Positions 1 through 7,598 of a stretch of DNA of 32,052 nt are shown in pieces. Below the pieces are notes generated by a model. That model was not told the DNA's origin, did not search any database, and saw nothing but the letters and a program-made list of their open reading frames with translations. Numbering within the stretch: position 1 is the first letter of the stretch; every line of letters begins with the position of its first letter. Origin of the DNA: an uncultured Bacteroidota bacterium (lineage in GTDB: Bacteria; Bacteroidota; Bacteroidia; Chitinophagales; Chitinophagaceae); the NCBI GenBank assembly GCA_938008665.1, contig CALLKA010000074.1, forward strand, positions 1-32,052. Direction: 5' to 3'. A program made the translations under genes and the position numbers.

Positions 1-51
1 ATACGAGATAGTACAAGGTGACTGGAGTTCAGACGTGTGCTCTTCCGATCT
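1..51 (+). other. Illumina P7/TruSeq adapter left at contig start
   Basis: Bases 1-9 (ATACGAGAT) are the 3' end of the Illumina P7 flow-cell oligo. Bases 10-17 (AGTACAAG) sit where the 8-base i7 index belongs. Bases 18-51 match the TruSeq read-2 adapter, starting GTGACTGGAGTTC and ending GCTCTTCCGATCT. This is not genomic DNA. It is in frame with the following gene, so naive translation adds the well-known artefact peptide VCSSDL, and any gene model starting at position 2 or 35 is contaminated. The genomic insert begins at 52. Confidence 0.97.
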
Positions 52-52
52 T

Positions 53-637
53 GATAGAATAGGAAAAAGATTTTTATTCCCAGGAATTGGATATGGTGGA
101 TCATGTTTTCCAAAAGATGTGCAAGCTTTGTATAAGTCTGGACAAGAAGCGAATTTTAACTTTGAGATTTTAGATGCTGTAATGAACGTCAATGAAAATC
201 AAAAAACGGTGTTGTTTCCAAAAATCAAGAATTTCTTTAAAGGGGATTTAAACGGAAAGAAAATTGCATTGTGGGGATTGGCATTCAAACCAGACACAGA
301 TGATATTCGCGAGGCTCCAGCTTTGTATATGATTGATGAATTGGTTGCAGCAGGCGCTACAATTACTGCATTTGATCCTGAAGCGATGCCGAATGTAGAA
401 CGTTTAATCGGAGATAAAATCAAATATGGAACGGATGAATATTCGATTTTAGAAGGCGCTGATGCTTTGTTGATTTGCACGGAATGGGGGATTTTTAGAA
501 ACCCTGATTTTTCTAAAATCAAGTCTTTATTGAAAGACGCAGTTGTATTTGATGGTAGAAATTTATTTGACATGGAAGAAATGTCTGAAAAAGGATTTTT
601 CTACAGTAGTATTGGAAGAAAATTAATTAATAAATAA
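53..637 (+). CDS. ugd: UDP-glucose 6-dehydrogenase, C-terminal part (5' truncated)
   Basis: Oxidises UDP-glucose to UDP-glucuronate with two NAD+ in the cytoplasm, feeding surface-polysaccharide synthesis. About 195 genomic codons are present, roughly the C-terminal half of a family that usually runs 430-460 residues; the NAD-binding Rossmann half is missing because the contig starts here. The catalytic-cysteine motif GYGGSCFPKD lies near the start of the fragment. The UDP-binding C-terminal domain follows, with the typical LAFKPDTDDIREAPAL segment. Codons before 53 are adapter sequence. The gene ends one base before the UDP-glucuronate decarboxylase start, so the two are almost certainly co-transcribed and act in consecutive steps. 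Identification is secure; only the 5' end is unknown. Confidence 0.95.
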   Translation, partial: DRIGKRFLFPGIGYGGSCFPKDVQALYKSGQEANFNFEILDAVMNVNENQKTVLFPKIKNFFKGDLNGKKIALWGLAFKPDTDDIREAPALYMIDELVAAGATITAFDPEAMPNVERLIGDKIKYGTDEYSILEGADALLICTEWGIFRNPDFSKIKSLLKDAVVFDGRNLFDMEEMSEKGFFYSSIGRKLINK

Positions 638-638
638 G

Positions 639-1613
639 ATGAAACGAATTTTAATAACAGGTGCAGCAGGTTTCTTAGGCTCACATTTATGTGATCGTTT
701 CATTAAAGACGGTTACCACGTAATTGGAATGGATAATTTAATTACTGGTCGACTTAAAAACATTGAACATTTATTCAAGCTAGAACATTTTGAGTTTTAC
801 AACCACGATGTTTCAAAATTTATTCATGTAGCTGGTGAATTAGATTACATTTTACATTTTGCTTCACCTGCGAGTCCAATAGATTATTTGAAAATTCCAA
901 TTCAAACTTTGAAAGTAGGTTCGTTAGGAATTCACAATTGTTTAGGATTGGCAAAAGCAAAAGGCGCTAGAGTTTTAATTGCTTCTACATCAGAAGTGTA
1001 TGGTGATCCTACGGTTCATCCGCAAACAGAAGAGTATTGGGGAAATGTGAATCCAGTTGGACCTCGCGGTGTGTATGATGAAGCGAAACGTTTCCAAGAA
1101 GCGATTACAATGGCGTACCATAATTTCCATGGTGTAGAAACAAGAATCATTCGAATATTTAATACGTATGGACCAAGAATGCGTTTGAACGATGGACGTG
1201 TTTTGCCAGCTTTTATTGGTCAAGCATTGCGTGGAGAAGATCTAACAATTTTTGGTGATGGTTCTCAAACAAGAAGCTTTTGTTATGTAGATGATTTAGT
1301 AGAAGGGATATATAGATTGTTATTAAGTGACTATTCAAGTCCGGTAAATATTGGCAATCCGAATGAAATAAGTTTAAAGGATTTTGCGGAAGAGGTATTA
1401 AAGTTAACGGGATCATCTGTTAAAATTGTTTACAAGGAATTGCCGGTAGACGATCCAAAGCAAAGACAACCAGATATTACCAAAGCGAAAACTATTTTAG
1501 GATGGGAACCCAAAGTGGATCGCGCAGAAGGACTCAAAAAAACCTACGATTATTTTAAGTCACTGCCTTCAAGTGAATGGACGAAGTTGCCCAAAGAATT
1601 TGTATCAAAATAA
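639..1613 (+). CDS. UDP-glucuronate decarboxylase (UDP-xylose synthase), SDR family
   Basis: Converts UDP-glucuronate to UDP-xylose through a bound 4-keto intermediate with tightly held NAD+. The 324-residue length matches bacterial and plant UXS enzymes of the extended short-chain dehydrogenase family. The N-terminal GAAGFLGS gives the GxxGxxG dinucleotide motif at residues 8-14. The SDR pair Tyr146-xxx-Lys150 lies in VYDEAKR, preceded by the STSEVYGDP stretch typical of UXS. The segment GPRMRLNDGRVLPAF is also characteristic. It directly follows the dehydrogenase that makes its substrate, with one base between the genes. Related 4,6-dehydratases are the main alternative, but the overall sequence and the partner gene favour UXS. 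Confidence 0.93.
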   Translation: MKRILITGAAGFLGSHLCDRFIKDGYHVIGMDNLITGRLKNIEHLFKLEHFEFYNHDVSKFIHVAGELDYILHFASPASPIDYLKIPIQTLKVGSLGIHNCLGLAKAKGARVLIASTSEVYGDPTVHPQTEEYWGNVNPVGPRGVYDEAKRFQEAITMAYHNFHGVETRIIRIFNTYGPRMRLNDGRVLPAFIGQALRGEDLTIFGDGSQTRSFCYVDDLVEGIYRLLLSDYSSPVNIGNPNEISLKDFAEEVLKLTGSSVKIVYKELPVDDPKQRQPDITKAKTILGWEPKVDRAEGLKKTYDYFKSLPSSEWTKLPKEFVSK

Positions 1614-1642
1614 CTAGCCAAACTTAATTCCTAAACCACGCA

Positions 1643-2512
1643 ATGAGTATAAAAAAAATATTAGTAACGGGTGCCAATGGGCAATTGGGTTGGGAGTTAA
1701 CACAATTAGCGGCTAGTTATCCAATGTATGAATTTATTTTTGCGGATAGAAGCATGTTTGATTTATCGAAGCCGGAATTATTTGAATCATTGATACAACA
1801 ATGGGCACCACAAGCAATTATTAATACAGCTGCATATACAGCAGTTGACAAAGCGGAAGCCGAAAAAGATGTAGCTAATTTAATTAATGCAACAGCAGTT
1901 GCTGAATTAGCTCGCATATCGGGTAAAGATGATATATTATTTGTAACATTTTCAACTGATTATGTTTTTAATGGCAATGCATCTAGTCCTTATTTAACAG
2001 ATACTATTATTGATCCTGTAAATTTTTATGGTACAACCAAGGCGCAGGGGGAAGTAATGGCTTTAGCCGTGAACCCTAATACAATTATAATTCGTACTTC
2101 ATGGGTGTTTAGTAGTCATGGTAATAATTTTGTTAAAACCATGATTCGATTAATGAAGGAAAGAGCAACTTTAAATGTGGTGAGTGATCAAATTGGTCGT
2201 CCCACCTATGCAAAAGATTTAGCAATTGCTACATTAAAAATAATCAATGAGGTAAGTGGGGGTAAAAAAATACATGGAGTGTATCACTATGCGAACAAAG
2301 GGGTTACGAGTTGGTTTGAATTTGCACAGCAAATCAAAAAAAATGCAGGACTAAGCTGCGAACTAAATCCGATTAATACCACACAATTTCCAACACCTGC
2401 TAAAAGACCTGCTTATTCTGTGCTGGATACCCAAAAAATGGAAACAGCAATTAATATTGACATTCCAAGTTGGGAATCATCTTTATTTGCTTGTCAAAAA
2501 ATGTTAGGATAA
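1643..2512 (+). CDS. rfbD: dTDP-4-dehydrorhamnose reductase
   Basis: Catalyses the last step of dTDP-L-rhamnose synthesis, the NAD(P)H-dependent reduction of dTDP-4-dehydro-L-rhamnose. It has 289 residues, normal for RmlD/RfbD. The N-terminal GANGQLGWEL is the RmlD nucleotide-binding loop. NTAAYTAVDKAE is the conserved segment after the fourth strand. Catalytic Tyr129 and Lys133 lie in YGTTKAQGE, and DQIGRPTYAKDLA is the family signature near the substrate pocket. It starts 29 bases after the UXS gene on the same strand, so the run supplies activated xylose and rhamnose for an envelope polysaccharide. The other rml genes are not in the window. Confidence 0.94.
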   Translation: MSIKKILVTGANGQLGWELTQLAASYPMYEFIFADRSMFDLSKPELFESLIQQWAPQAIINTAAYTAVDKAEAEKDVANLINATAVAELARISGKDDILFVTFSTDYVFNGNASSPYLTDTIIDPVNFYGTTKAQGEVMALAVNPNTIIIRTSWVFSSHGNNFVKTMIRLMKERATLNVVSDQIGRPTYAKDLAIATLKIINEVSGGKKIHGVYHYANKGVTSWFEFAQQIKKNAGLSCELNPINTTQFPTPAKRPAYSVLDTQKMETAINIDIPSWESSLFACQKMLG

Positions 2513-2517
2513 ATTAA

Positions 2518-2928
2518 ATGAAAAAGGAAGCGTTATTAAAACAGTTGCATTCGCAAACCTATGTGATGATCAAGCCTTCACCATTGCATGGTATTGGTGT
2601 TTTTGCGATTCGTGATATACCCAAAGGCACTAAGGATATTTTTTCAGAAGGATTTGGGGATTGGATAAAAGTTAGCAAAGATGAGGTGGATGCTTTGCCA
2701 ACGCATTCAAGAGAGTTGATTGAAAATCATTGCCTGTTTGACGAAGACAGTTATTTTATACCTGAATATGGTTTTAAGTTGGTTGATTTGGTTATTTATT
2801 TAAATCATTCTGAAACGCCTAATGTACTATCTTTAAATGACGGTGAACAGTTTGAGGCATTGGTGGATATAAAAGAAGGGGAGGAATTACTAGTTGATTA
2901 TGGAACGATAGTTGAATGCGATGAGTAA
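2518..2928 (+). CDS. Small SET-domain protein
   Basis: A stand-alone SET domain of 136 residues. The N-terminal strand SPLHGIGVFAIRDIPKGT is the SET opening motif. YLNHSETPNV carries the NHS element that binds S-adenosylmethionine, and GEELLVDYG supplies the C-terminal tyrosine segment. There is no post-SET cysteine cluster and no signal peptide, so it is a cytoplasmic protein. SET domains methylate protein lysines in eukaryotes; substrates of the short bacterial versions are mostly unknown, so I assign none. It begins five bases after the rhamnose reductase stop, which suggests co-transcription without a clear functional link. The domain call is firm, the role open. Confidence 0.85.
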   Translation: MKKEALLKQLHSQTYVMIKPSPLHGIGVFAIRDIPKGTKDIFSEGFGDWIKVSKDEVDALPTHSRELIENHCLFDEDSYFIPEYGFKLVDLVIYLNHSETPNVLSLNDGEQFEALVDIKEGEELLVDYGTIVECDE

Positions 2929-2978
2929 ATAAGGGTAAGCCTGACAAAATTTTAATTGTATCTTTTCAAATTTATTTT

Positions 2979-3680
2979 ATGAAAAAAATCACTTTCATTT
3001 TTGCATTTATTTTTCTTTTTTTTCATGTGCAAGCATCTTCCTTTACAGATACCTTAAAAATAAAAAAAACTGCCGATTTTCAATTAGATGGCGCTGGCAC
3101 CAATTTGCAATGGGACTCCGCTGCATGGGTTAACTTGATACAACTGGATTCAGGAGTTCGCGGATATGATACTAAGTTTAAAGTACTTTATTCGGATGCA
3201 GGTGTTTATGTATTTTTTACAGGAAATGATAAAAAAGTGACTTCTACATTCACAAAGGATTTTGATAATTTATTTACTGCTGACGTATTTGAAGTATTTT
3301 TTCATCCAGAACCTAAAATGCCCATTTATCTGGAATATGAAGTGAATGCATTAAACGCAGAACTAGTTTTATTAGTACCGCATTTAGATAAAAAAGCGAT
3401 GGGTTGGACGCCATGGCATTATGAAGGGAAACGCAAAGTGGTTAAAAAAGTGCAAGTGCATCAAGATAACAATGAAATGTACAAATGGACTGCTGAATTA
3501 TTTTTCCCAATTTCACTATTTGGTCCTTTACAAAATACGACATTAAAAAAAGGGGTTTGCTGGAATGCTAATTTTTATAGATTGGATTATGATGCTGGCA
3601 AAATGATCAAGTTTGCTTGGTCACCTGTTAATGCGAGCTTTCATGAGTATGATAAATATGGGGTAATACAATTTAATTAA
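2979..3680 (+). CDS. Secreted CBM9-like carbohydrate-binding protein
   Basis: A 233-residue protein with a Sec signal peptide at about residues 1-19 (hydrophobic run ending VQAS). The rest resembles the carbohydrate-binding module family 9-like sandwich of Bacteroidota. Visible elements are the early AAWVNL strand, the central LFTADVFEVFFHP, EYEVNALN, the WTAELFFPISLF strand and the late NFYRLDYDAG. No catalytic module is attached, so it probably binds a glycan or sugar in the periplasm or outside the cell. A -7-like TATCTTTT lies about 20 bases upstream at 2959-2966, without a convincing -33 element, so it may have its own promoter. It is followed by a strong hairpin. Confidence 0.75.
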   Translation: MKKITFIFAFIFLFFHVQASSFTDTLKIKKTADFQLDGAGTNLQWDSAAWVNLIQLDSGVRGYDTKFKVLYSDAGVYVFFTGNDKKVTSTFTKDFDNLFTADVFEVFFHPEPKMPIYLEYEVNALNAELVLLVPHLDKKAMGWTPWHYEGKRKVVKKVQVHQDNNEMYKWTAELFFPISLFGPLQNTTLKKGVCWNANFYRLDYDAGKMIKFAWSPVNASFHEYDKYGVIQFN

Positions 3681-3766
3681 GAAGCCACTTGCAAATAACA
3701 TAGCCCTATATTTTATTTCAGAGCTATTTTTTTAAATGTAATTTAATATTACTGTTTTCATAAATG

Positions 3767-3804
3767 AACAAGACCTGCCCCGGCAAATCGGGGCAGGTCT
3801 TGTT
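3767..3804. terminator. Strong GC-rich hairpin between convergent genes
   Basis: The arms 3767-3782 and 3789-3804 form a 16-bp perfect stem (core AAGACCTGCCCCG against its complement) around a six-base GCAAAT loop. It sits between the ends of two convergent genes, as expected for a bidirectional terminator. Neither side has a long T tract, and the GC-rich stem stands out in AT-rich surroundings, so a dispersed repeat doing this job is also possible. Confidence 0.65.
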
Positions 3805-3823
3805 GTAAGTTGTATATCAAGAA

Positions 3824-4897
3824 CTAATCCTTTGGTTCTTTCTTATGCCAATAAGAGGCTAGAATGGAACCTGTAATATTCATAAAAGGTCCAAATACGG
3901 CCGCTGCCAATCCCATGGTTGCTGCTTTTCCTAGTTTTTCTGCAAGTCCTGATGCCAATCCTCCGTTTTGCATACCTACTTCAATAGCTACAGTGCGACA
4001 GTCTCTTTCAGGCATTTTAAATAATCGAGCACTCCAATAGCCCAATAAATAGCCAAATGTATTATGAATTAAAACTATGATTATTAATAATGGTCCAATT
4101 TTTAATAAATTATCGCGGCCAGAAGCTGTAATGATGGTAATAATACATGCGATACCTATCATGGAAACAATAGGCATGGCATCATCAAGCCATTTTGATT
4201 TTCCTTTTAATAATTTATTAAAAATTAAACCAGCGCCAATTGGAATGATGATCATTTTATTGATATCCCACATCATTTTTAAAACATCAATTTCTACCAA
4301 TGCGCCTGCAAATAATTTCATTAATAGAGGAGTAACAAAAGGAGCTAATAATGTAGTGATTGAAGTTATTGTAATGGATAATGCGAGGTTTGCTTTTGCT
4401 AAGTAGGACATTACGTTTGAAGCAAGCCCGCTTGGGGAACAACCAATTAATATAATTCCAGCAGCGATTTCAGGAGGGAAATTAGAAAGGCTTGCTAAGG
4501 TAAAACCTAAGGTCGGCATAATTATAAATTGACTAAACACGCCAATAATTACTCCTTTCGGTGTTTTAACAACTGCAGCAAAATCATTCATGCTCATAGA
4601 AGTACCCATACCAAACATGATGATTTGAATTAATGGTACAATGAGTCCGCCTAATTTAAATCCACCCCATACTCTAAAATATTCAGGGTGAAACATGGAT
4701 AATGATACTGCTGAAAATATAATCATGGTAAAACTTAATCCTTGCAAATTTTCCGTTGATTTAACACCTAAGCTTAAAGATAAAAATGCCAAGGATAATA
4801 CGAGACCTAAAAAATCAGTTACATGTAATAAGTATAATACACCTGATAGTGCAAATAATAGTAAAGATAAATAGAGAAATGGTTTGTAATTTTTCAT
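3824..4897 (-). CDS. BASS-family (bile acid:sodium symporter-like) transporter
   Basis: A polytopic inner-membrane protein of 357 residues with about nine or ten hydrophobic helices, matching the SBF/BASS fold. Diagnostic stretches are GCSPSGLASNVMSYLAKAN (the crossover region that binds Na+ and substrate) and the later VEVGMQNGGLASGLAEKLG. The family uses the Na+ gradient to import organic anions. Members carry bile acids, pantoate and, in plant plastids (BASS2), pyruvate. It is the last gene of a five-gene operon that starts at 9164, 24 bases after an exported RraA-like aldolase. A keto acid such as pyruvate or 2-keto-3-deoxygluconate is a plausible substrate by context only. Confidence 0.9.
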   Translation of the reverse strand: MKNYKPFLYLSLLLFALSGVLYLLHVTDFLGLVLSLAFLSLSLGVKSTENLQGLSFTMIIFSAVSLSMFHPEYFRVWGGFKLGGLIVPLIQIIMFGMGTSMSMNDFAAVVKTPKGVIIGVFSQFIIMPTLGFTLASLSNFPPEIAAGIILIGCSPSGLASNVMSYLAKANLALSITITSITTLLAPFVTPLLMKLFAGALVEIDVLKMMWDINKMIIIPIGAGLIFNKLLKGKSKWLDDAMPIVSMIGIACIITIITASGRDNLLKIGPLLIIIVLIHNTFGYLLGYWSARLFKMPERDCRTVAIEVGMQNGGLASGLAEKLGKAATMGLAAAVFGPFMNITGSILASYWHKKEPKD

Positions 4898-4921
4898 TGT
4901 ATATTTTTAATTAATTTTAAC

Positions 4922-5839
4922 TTACCAGGTTCTTTTTTCAAGAAACTTTTCAAGCGCTTCTTTGGTAATAACAGGTTCGTTAGGGTGGGCGCTTATCCAA
5001 TTTAAAAAGGAAGTTTTAATTTCTTCTGTCCATTGGTTGTCAATTTGACCTGCATTGTATTTGCCTGATTTCAATACATCTTTCGAAAAACGATCACGTA
5101 CTGAAATAAATTCTGAAGTAGCAACTACTTTTTCAGCCATATGTGCAGGTATAAATAAAACCCCTTCTCTTTCAGATAAAACCAAATCTCCTGGCATGAC
5201 AATGGCGCCACCAATTTTAATAGGCCCATTGAGTCCAATAAGAACCACTTCTTCCAAAAATGAGGGATGAAAGTCACGAACATAGGCGTTAAATCCTTTG
5301 AGTTGCGACAATCCTGATAAATCTCGTGCAGCGCCGTCAAAAATAACGCCATTGCCAGTTTTATTAAAAATAGATGCACCTAAGTTGTCTCCTATTAATG
5401 TGCCTTGCGCTATTTTGCCAAATGCTTCAGCAACATAAACGTCTCCTTTTTGTAAAAGTTGAATTGGCCATGCATTGGTATTGCCAGTGCGACCTTCTTT
5501 TTTACCACGTTCTTTGATAAGTGCTTCTATATCCGGACGGGTAGGACTGTACTTTGCAGTTACTGCCCTGCCTACTACTGGAACATCATCATGTACCATT
5601 TTCCAATTTCCTTCAAACTGATTATTGTAACCTTCATTATGAAGTACTTGCCAAGCTTCTTCAATACCTATTTTTTTTGCTCTAGCAATTAATTCATCAC
5701 TTATTTTAGGGCGACCATCTTCAAATCTTTCTCCCTTCCAATTCGAGGTTAAATATTCTAATTCAGTTTTAGGAAACAATTGCGCTTGGGTAAAATAAAA
5801 TGAACCTGTCAATAATAATAGCAATCCTATTTTTTTCAT
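4922..5839 (-). CDS. Exported RraA-like / HMG-aldolase family protein
   Basis: About 305 residues, with a Sec signal peptide (MKKIGLLLLLTGSFYF, cleavage near TQA-Q) before a RraA/4-hydroxy-4-methyl-2-oxoglutarate aldolase fold. The motif GNGVIFDGAARD holds the Arg-Asp pair used for substrate and Mg2+ binding, preceded by GTLIGDNLGAS and followed by the typical VMPGDLVLSEREGVLFIP. I start at the ATG at 5839 because it follows a good AAAAGGAAT leader; the in-frame start at 5866 would overlap the upstream gene and spoil the signal peptide. Family members are normally cytoplasmic metal-dependent aldolases or decarboxylases acting on 2-keto acids. Here export and the keto-acid-generating neighbours suggest periplasmic retro-aldol chemistry (inference). 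Confidence 0.82.
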   Translation of the reverse strand: MKKIGLLLLLTGSFYFTQAQLFPKTELEYLTSNWKGERFEDGRPKISDELIARAKKIGIEEAWQVLHNEGYNNQFEGNWKMVHDDVPVVGRAVTAKYSPTRPDIEALIKERGKKEGRTGNTNAWPIQLLQKGDVYVAEAFGKIAQGTLIGDNLGASIFNKTGNGVIFDGAARDLSGLSQLKGFNAYVRDFHPSFLEEVVLIGLNGPIKIGGAIVMPGDLVLSEREGVLFIPAHMAEKVVATSEFISVRDRFSKDVLKSGKYNAGQIDNQWTEEIKTSFLNWISAHPNEPVITKEALEKFLEKRTW

Positions 5840-5852
5840 AATTCCTTTTAAT

Positions 5853-7082
5853 TTATTTAGTAGCACTTTGTAAAACTTCTTTTAATCTTTTAGCAACAAG
5901 TTTGTCTTCGCCTTCTTGTAATGACCAAGCTGTCATGCCAATATTATCTTTGCCGCCAACGGATTCAATGGAAGGGTTTCCGTTACGTAAATCCAAACGT
6001 AGTTGTTCTCCTGTTTTACTAATCATACTATAATCAAATGAAATGTTTAAAGTAGGGGTGACGTTTCCTAATACGGGTGTTGAAATAGTTGTTGTAACGC
6101 CTGGTACTGATTCTGCTGCTGCTTGAATTTTTTTAATTCTTTCTAAAAATATAAGTGCTTCTGCATCATGGTCAATTTTTACAAATTCTTCTACGGCAAC
6201 AAGCATACCTAATATTTCTTCCTTGTTCACTTTCATACCACGACCAATCGTTTCTCCACGCGGAGGCATGGACAAACGGGCTGCTTTGATTAAATCTTTT
6301 TTACCCATTAATAAACCAGCACTTTGAGGCCCTCTTAATGCTTTACCACCTGAGATGGCAACAAAGTCAAAGCCCATTTCATTAAAGCGCCAAAGGTTAC
6401 TAACTGGAGGTACATCCGCAGCAATATCAATGGTAGTTGGAATACCATATTTTTTTCCAATTGCAACCCATTCCTCATGTTGTATTTGTCCTTTATCAGA
6501 TTGCACATGTAAAAAGTGCATCGCTGCTGTATTTTTATTGATGGCATTTTTTAATTCCTCCAAAGTTTCCACCATTACCATTTTTACTCCAGTATTGGTT
6601 AATGCTTGATTGTATCCAATGGCATGGGCTTTTTGACAAATAACTTCTGTTTTCATGCCAGTGCCTTCCAGTTTTGGAAGTGCTTTTACTTTTGCTGGAT
6701 CCATTCCAGTTAAAATTCCAGCCATACCTAAGGTTAAAGCGGAAAATGCACCACTGGTCACTACGACAGATTCAGCCCTGGTAATTGCAGCTAATCTTTC
6801 ACCTACTTTGTCTTGCAATTCATCTAGCATACAAAATTTGTGGGATGCTTGTCTGATGGCCTCCACTGTTGCAGGGCGCATAAGTGACGCGGTCATTGCC
6901 GTATAAGTACCAGCAGCATTGATGAATGTTCGAACGCCTAATTCGGAAAACAAATCACGCTTCATGGCTGCAGCTAATGGGGTAGCCATTGGTGCTGCAT
7001 TGGCAGTTGAAAATCCGCCTACAATCGATGCACCAGCAAGTGGCGTGATGGAAATATATTTTAAAAGGTCTCTACGTTTCAT
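5853..7082 (-). CDS. Tat-exported SelA/DgaE-like PLP-dependent ammonia-lyase (paralogue 1)
   Basis: A 409-residue fold-type I PLP enzyme of the SelA-like group that includes D-glucosaminate-6-phosphate ammonia-lyase (DgaE). Lys247 in SGGKALRGPQSAG is the predicted Schiff-base lysine, and IDIAADVPP upstream supplies the PLP-contacting Asp. The N-terminus MKRRDLLKYISITPLAG is a clear twin-arginine signal, with probable cleavage after ANA near residue 30. Such enzymes eliminate ammonia from 2-amino sugar acids to give 2-keto-3-deoxy acids. It lies between a RidA gene (18 bases upstream) and the RraA-like aldolase (13 bases downstream), a context that fits enamine release and later keto-acid cleavage. 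Paralogues are at 19736 and 25252. The exact substrate is inferred, not shown. Confidence 0.86.
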   Translation of the reverse strand: MKRRDLLKYISITPLAGASIVGGFSTANAAPMATPLAAAMKRDLFSELGVRTFINAAGTYTAMTASLMRPATVEAIRQASHKFCMLDELQDKVGERLAAITRAESVVVTSGAFSALTLGMAGILTGMDPAKVKALPKLEGTGMKTEVICQKAHAIGYNQALTNTGVKMVMVETLEELKNAINKNTAAMHFLHVQSDKGQIQHEEWVAIGKKYGIPTTIDIAADVPPVSNLWRFNEMGFDFVAISGGKALRGPQSAGLLMGKKDLIKAARLSMPPRGETIGRGMKVNKEEILGMLVAVEEFVKIDHDAEALIFLERIKKIQAAAESVPGVTTTISTPVLGNVTPTLNISFDYSMISKTGEQLRLDLRNGNPSIESVGGKDNIGMTAWSLQEGEDKLVAKRLKEVLQSATK

Positions 7083-7100
7083 GATATTTAGTTTTATAAT

Positions 7101-7574
7101 TTAGTTTGCAATTGCAATACAATCCATTTCAACCAATGAGTTTCCTGGAACACCTCCATAGGTCGCTACTGTAGTTCTTACTGGTGGCTTTGGACCAAAG
7201 CGACCTTTGAATACTTCATTCATTTGTTTGTAATCACCTAGGTCAGCTAAGTATACATTTACTTTTAAAACTTTTTCCATAGAGGAACCCGCTTTGATCA
7301 ACTCTTTTTCTAATTCTTTTAATACATGGTCTGTATGTGCTTTAATGTCACCTTCAAAATGTGCACCTTTACCTGCAACAAAAACCATCCCTGCAAATTT
7401 AGTAGCACCAGAAAAAAGTGGAATGTCTTGGTCCATTTGAACATTAAATACTTCTTTTCCATTTGCATCTACATCTGAATTTGGTGTAGCATTTGCTGCA
7501 ACACTAGCACCTGTGATTCCTAAGAATCCAGCAAACATTTTTTTAAAAATTGAGCGGCGATTTTGAGTTTTCAT
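7101..7574 (-). CDS. Tat-exported RidA (enamine/imine deaminase) protein
   Basis: A 157-residue RidA/YjgF/UK114 domain behind an N-terminal extension, NRRSIFKKMFAGFLG, that reads as a twin-arginine signal with possible cleavage near ANA. RidA proteins hydrolyse reactive enamine/imine intermediates released by PLP enzymes. The key substrate-binding arginine is Arg133 in PPVRTTVATYGG, and GSSMEKVLKVNVYL and the C-terminal VEMDCIA are the usual core motifs. Typical RidA is about 130 residues and cytoplasmic, so the signal sequence is the oddity. It sits 24 bases after the lactonase-RidA fusion and 18 bases before the PLP enzyme. I read it as a partner that hydrolyses the elimination product in the periplasm. 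Confidence 0.88.
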   Translation of the reverse strand: MKTQNRRSIFKKMFAGFLGITGASVAANATPNSDVDANGKEVFNVQMDQDIPLFSGATKFAGMVFVAGKGAHFEGDIKAHTDHVLKELEKELIKAGSSMEKVLKVNVYLADLGDYKQMNEVFKGRFGPKPPVRTTVATYGGVPGNSLVEMDCIAIAN

Positions 7575-7598
7575 TTTTTTAAATTTTATATTATTAAT

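Noticed and set aside
35..52. GTG at 35 as the start codon of the dehydrogenase gene
   Set aside because: The codons are adapter sequence (VCSSDL artefact); the true start is upstream of the contig.
4922..5839. RNase E regulator RraA or menaquinone methyltransferase
   Set aside because: These are old family labels. The protein has a signal peptide, so it cannot meet RNase E, and the Arg-Asp metal motif fits the aldolase/decarboxylase branch.
5853..7082. Selenocysteine synthase (SelA) for the PLP enzymes
   Set aside because: The proteins belong to the wider SelA-like group but carry Tat signals, sit with RidA, deacetylase and keto-acid genes, and occur as three paralogues; no selB, selD or tRNA-Sec is seen.
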